Source: an uncultured Desulfovibrionaceae bacterium (GTDB lineage Bacteria; Desulfobacterota; Desulfovibrionia; Desulfovibrionales; Desulfovibrionaceae). Taken from it: a DNA stretch of 6,669 bases. Each line of letters begins with the position of its first letter. Within the stretch, counting starts at the first letter, position 1. The notes below the pieces were generated by a model, which did not search any database, was not told the origin of the DNA, and was given only the letters and a program-made list of their open reading frames with translations. The position numbers and the translations under genes were made by a program. The stretch spans positions 1 to 6,669 of the forward strand of contig CASQEL010000112.1 in assembly GCA_949427775.1 (NCBI GenBank). The letters are read 5' to 3'. Positions 5,511-6,669 of this stretch are shown here, piece by piece.

Positions 5511-6669
5511 TTAATGGGCATCCTTGAAATTGGGATGCTCATACAGCACGGGCATGTGGTACACGATGAAACGGTACACGGTTACAATCAGCGTCACCAC
5601 AAAGATGGAGATGCAGACTTCCCACACAGAGGGGAAATACCGTTCCGCCGACGGCAGCTGGAAGTTGTAGGCCACCATGCTGACATTGAAACGGTTCAGA
5701 ATGATACCGGCCACGGCATTGATGGAGGCCATGCGGCACAGGCGGATGTTGCGCTCGCGCGAGCCCTTGGCGTACAGCAGCGCCGGAGTCAGCACGAAGA
5801 AGACCATTTCGACAATCCACCACAACCCGTACCCGGAGAGCAGATACCGGAAGTTGTCCTGCACGCACATGTCGACGAACTTGAGCGTGAAGTATCCGAA
5901 CAGGATGAACGCCGCGGCCTTGGAGAAGCTGAACACCACCTCGTCGGCTTCGCGCAGGTGGGTGGCGTCCATATAGTGATGCACGCCCTTGTGCGCGAAC
6001 ATGCCCTCAAATACCACCATGGAGGCGCCGGCCGCCATGGAGGACACAAAGAAGAACATGGGAATGAAAGGCGAATACCACAGCGGATGCAGCTTGCCGG
6101 GGGCGATCAGATAGAGCGCGCCGAGCGAAGACTGGTGCAGCGTGGACAAGCACACCCCGAAGATGGTCAGAATGATGGTCAGCTTGAGCACGTACCGGCG
6201 CCATTTCAGGAAAATGGGGAACTTCTGTCCCAACCATTCCAGCGGCGCGGGCGAGAACTCGATGAAGAGCACGGTCAGGTATGTGGCCACGCACAGGCCG
6301 ACTTCAAAGAGCACCGAGGTGGTGCCGGGGAAGAAGAACATGTACGGCAGGCGCAACGGATGACCAAGGTCGTACAGCAGCGCCACAACCACGAAGGCGT
6401 ACCCCAGGAAAGCCGTGGTGATGGCCGGACGCACCGCCGAATGGAAGTGCTTCATGCCCATGACATAACAGGCCACCGAGGTGAAGTACCCGCCCGCCGC
6501 CAGACACACGCCGCACAGCAGGTCAAAGCCGATCCACATGCCCCACGGCATGTTGTCGTCCAGGTTGGTGATGGAGCCGATGCCCTGGGTAAAGCGGATG
6601 ATCGTCAGGATCAGACCCACCACGAGAATCACGGCCGTGATCTGGTTACCGCGGCGTTTCAACGAAAAC
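5511..6669 (-). CDS. hybB: HybB-like [NiFe]-hydrogenase membrane subunit (NrfD family), N-terminus cut by window edge
   Basis: A polytopic inner-membrane subunit that passes electrons between the periplasmic hydrogenase (via a HybA-type iron-sulfur protein) and the quinone pool; it carries no haem. At least 383 residues are visible (counted from the TTG at 6662), close to the 392 of E. coli HybB, with some 9-10 membrane spans. Matches to E. coli HybB by recall: PWGMWIGFDLLCG (39-51), VRPA with R78, GY with Y88, SVLFE with E120, LHQSSLGALYLI (175-186) with H176, HPLW (192-195), VVFEG with E219, and YFPSVWE (342-348). The positions of R78, Y88, E120, H176 and E219 correspond to residues discussed for quinone/proton handling in E. 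coli HybB. The TTG at 6662 has no visible ribosome site and the frame is open to the edge, so the true start is probably upstream, with about 10 residues missing. Confidence 0.93.
   Translation of the reverse strand, partial: FSLKRRGNQITAVILVVGLILTIIRFTQGIGSITNLDDNMPWGMWIGFDLLCGVCLAAGGYFTSVACYVMGMKHFHSAVRPAITTAFLGYAFVVVALLYDLGHPLRLPYMFFFPGTTSVLFEVGLCVATYLTVLFIEFSPAPLEWLGQKFPIFLKWRRYVLKLTIILTIFGVCLSTLHQSSLGALYLIAPGKLHPLWYSPFIPMFFFVSSMAAGASMVVFEGMFAHKGVHHYMDATHLREADEVVFSFSKAAAFILFGYFTLKFVDMCVQDNFRYLLSGYGLWWIVEMVFFVLTPALLYAKGSRERNIRLCRMASINAVAGIILNRFNVSMVAYNFQLPSAERYFPSVWEVCISIFVVTLIVTVYRFIVYHMPVLYEHPNFKDAH

Overview
The window is a compact, entirely minus-strand stretch of a Gram-negative chromosome (high GC by eye). 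It reads from right to left. An uptake-type [NiFe]-hydrogenase operon tail lies beside an MCE/Mla lipid-transport operon that ends in an outer-membrane lipoprotein. That combination, with a small membrane protein next to a HybB/NrfD-type subunit, suggests a sulfate- or sulfite-reducing member of the Desulfovibrionaceae (Desulfovibrio, Bilophila and relatives). This placement is an inference from gene content, not a sequence match.

Right part (about 6669 to 4437), hydrogenase operon tail: a HybB-like integral membrane quinone-interacting subunit, open at the right window edge; a 59-residue single-span membrane protein; a spacer with two strong tandem hairpins; the HupD/HybD-type protease that trims the hydrogenase large subunit; and the chaperone HypC. 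The catalytic large and small subunits and the HybA-type ferredoxin are not in the window and would be expected upstream, beyond the right edge. HybB links the periplasmic enzyme to the quinone pool, while HupD and HypC mature the NiFe large subunit in the cytoplasm.

Middle (4436 to 3889): a 129-base gap, a 96-residue unrecognised protein with one membrane span and a coiled coil, then a 128-base gap with a good candidate sigma70 promoter for the next operon.

Left-centre (3888 to 388): a four-gene lipid-transport operon, linked by three successive 4-base ATGA stop/start overlaps. It holds a STAS-MlaE fused permease, the MlaF ATPase, an MlaD/PqiB-like protein with a single MCE domain and a long helical tail, and a PqiC-type lipoprotein. 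The ATPase and permease would drive lipid movement across the periplasm through the MCE ring and its helical extension towards the lipoprotein at the outer membrane. No MlaC or MlaA gene is present in the window.

Left edge (387 to 1): a 171-base gap with an A/T-rich inverted repeat, then the first 72 codons of a response-regulator receiver domain that runs off the window. The plus strand holds no credible gene; its long open frames are antisense shadows of the GC-rich minus-strand genes. I saw no transposon, CRISPR array, tRNA or rRNA.
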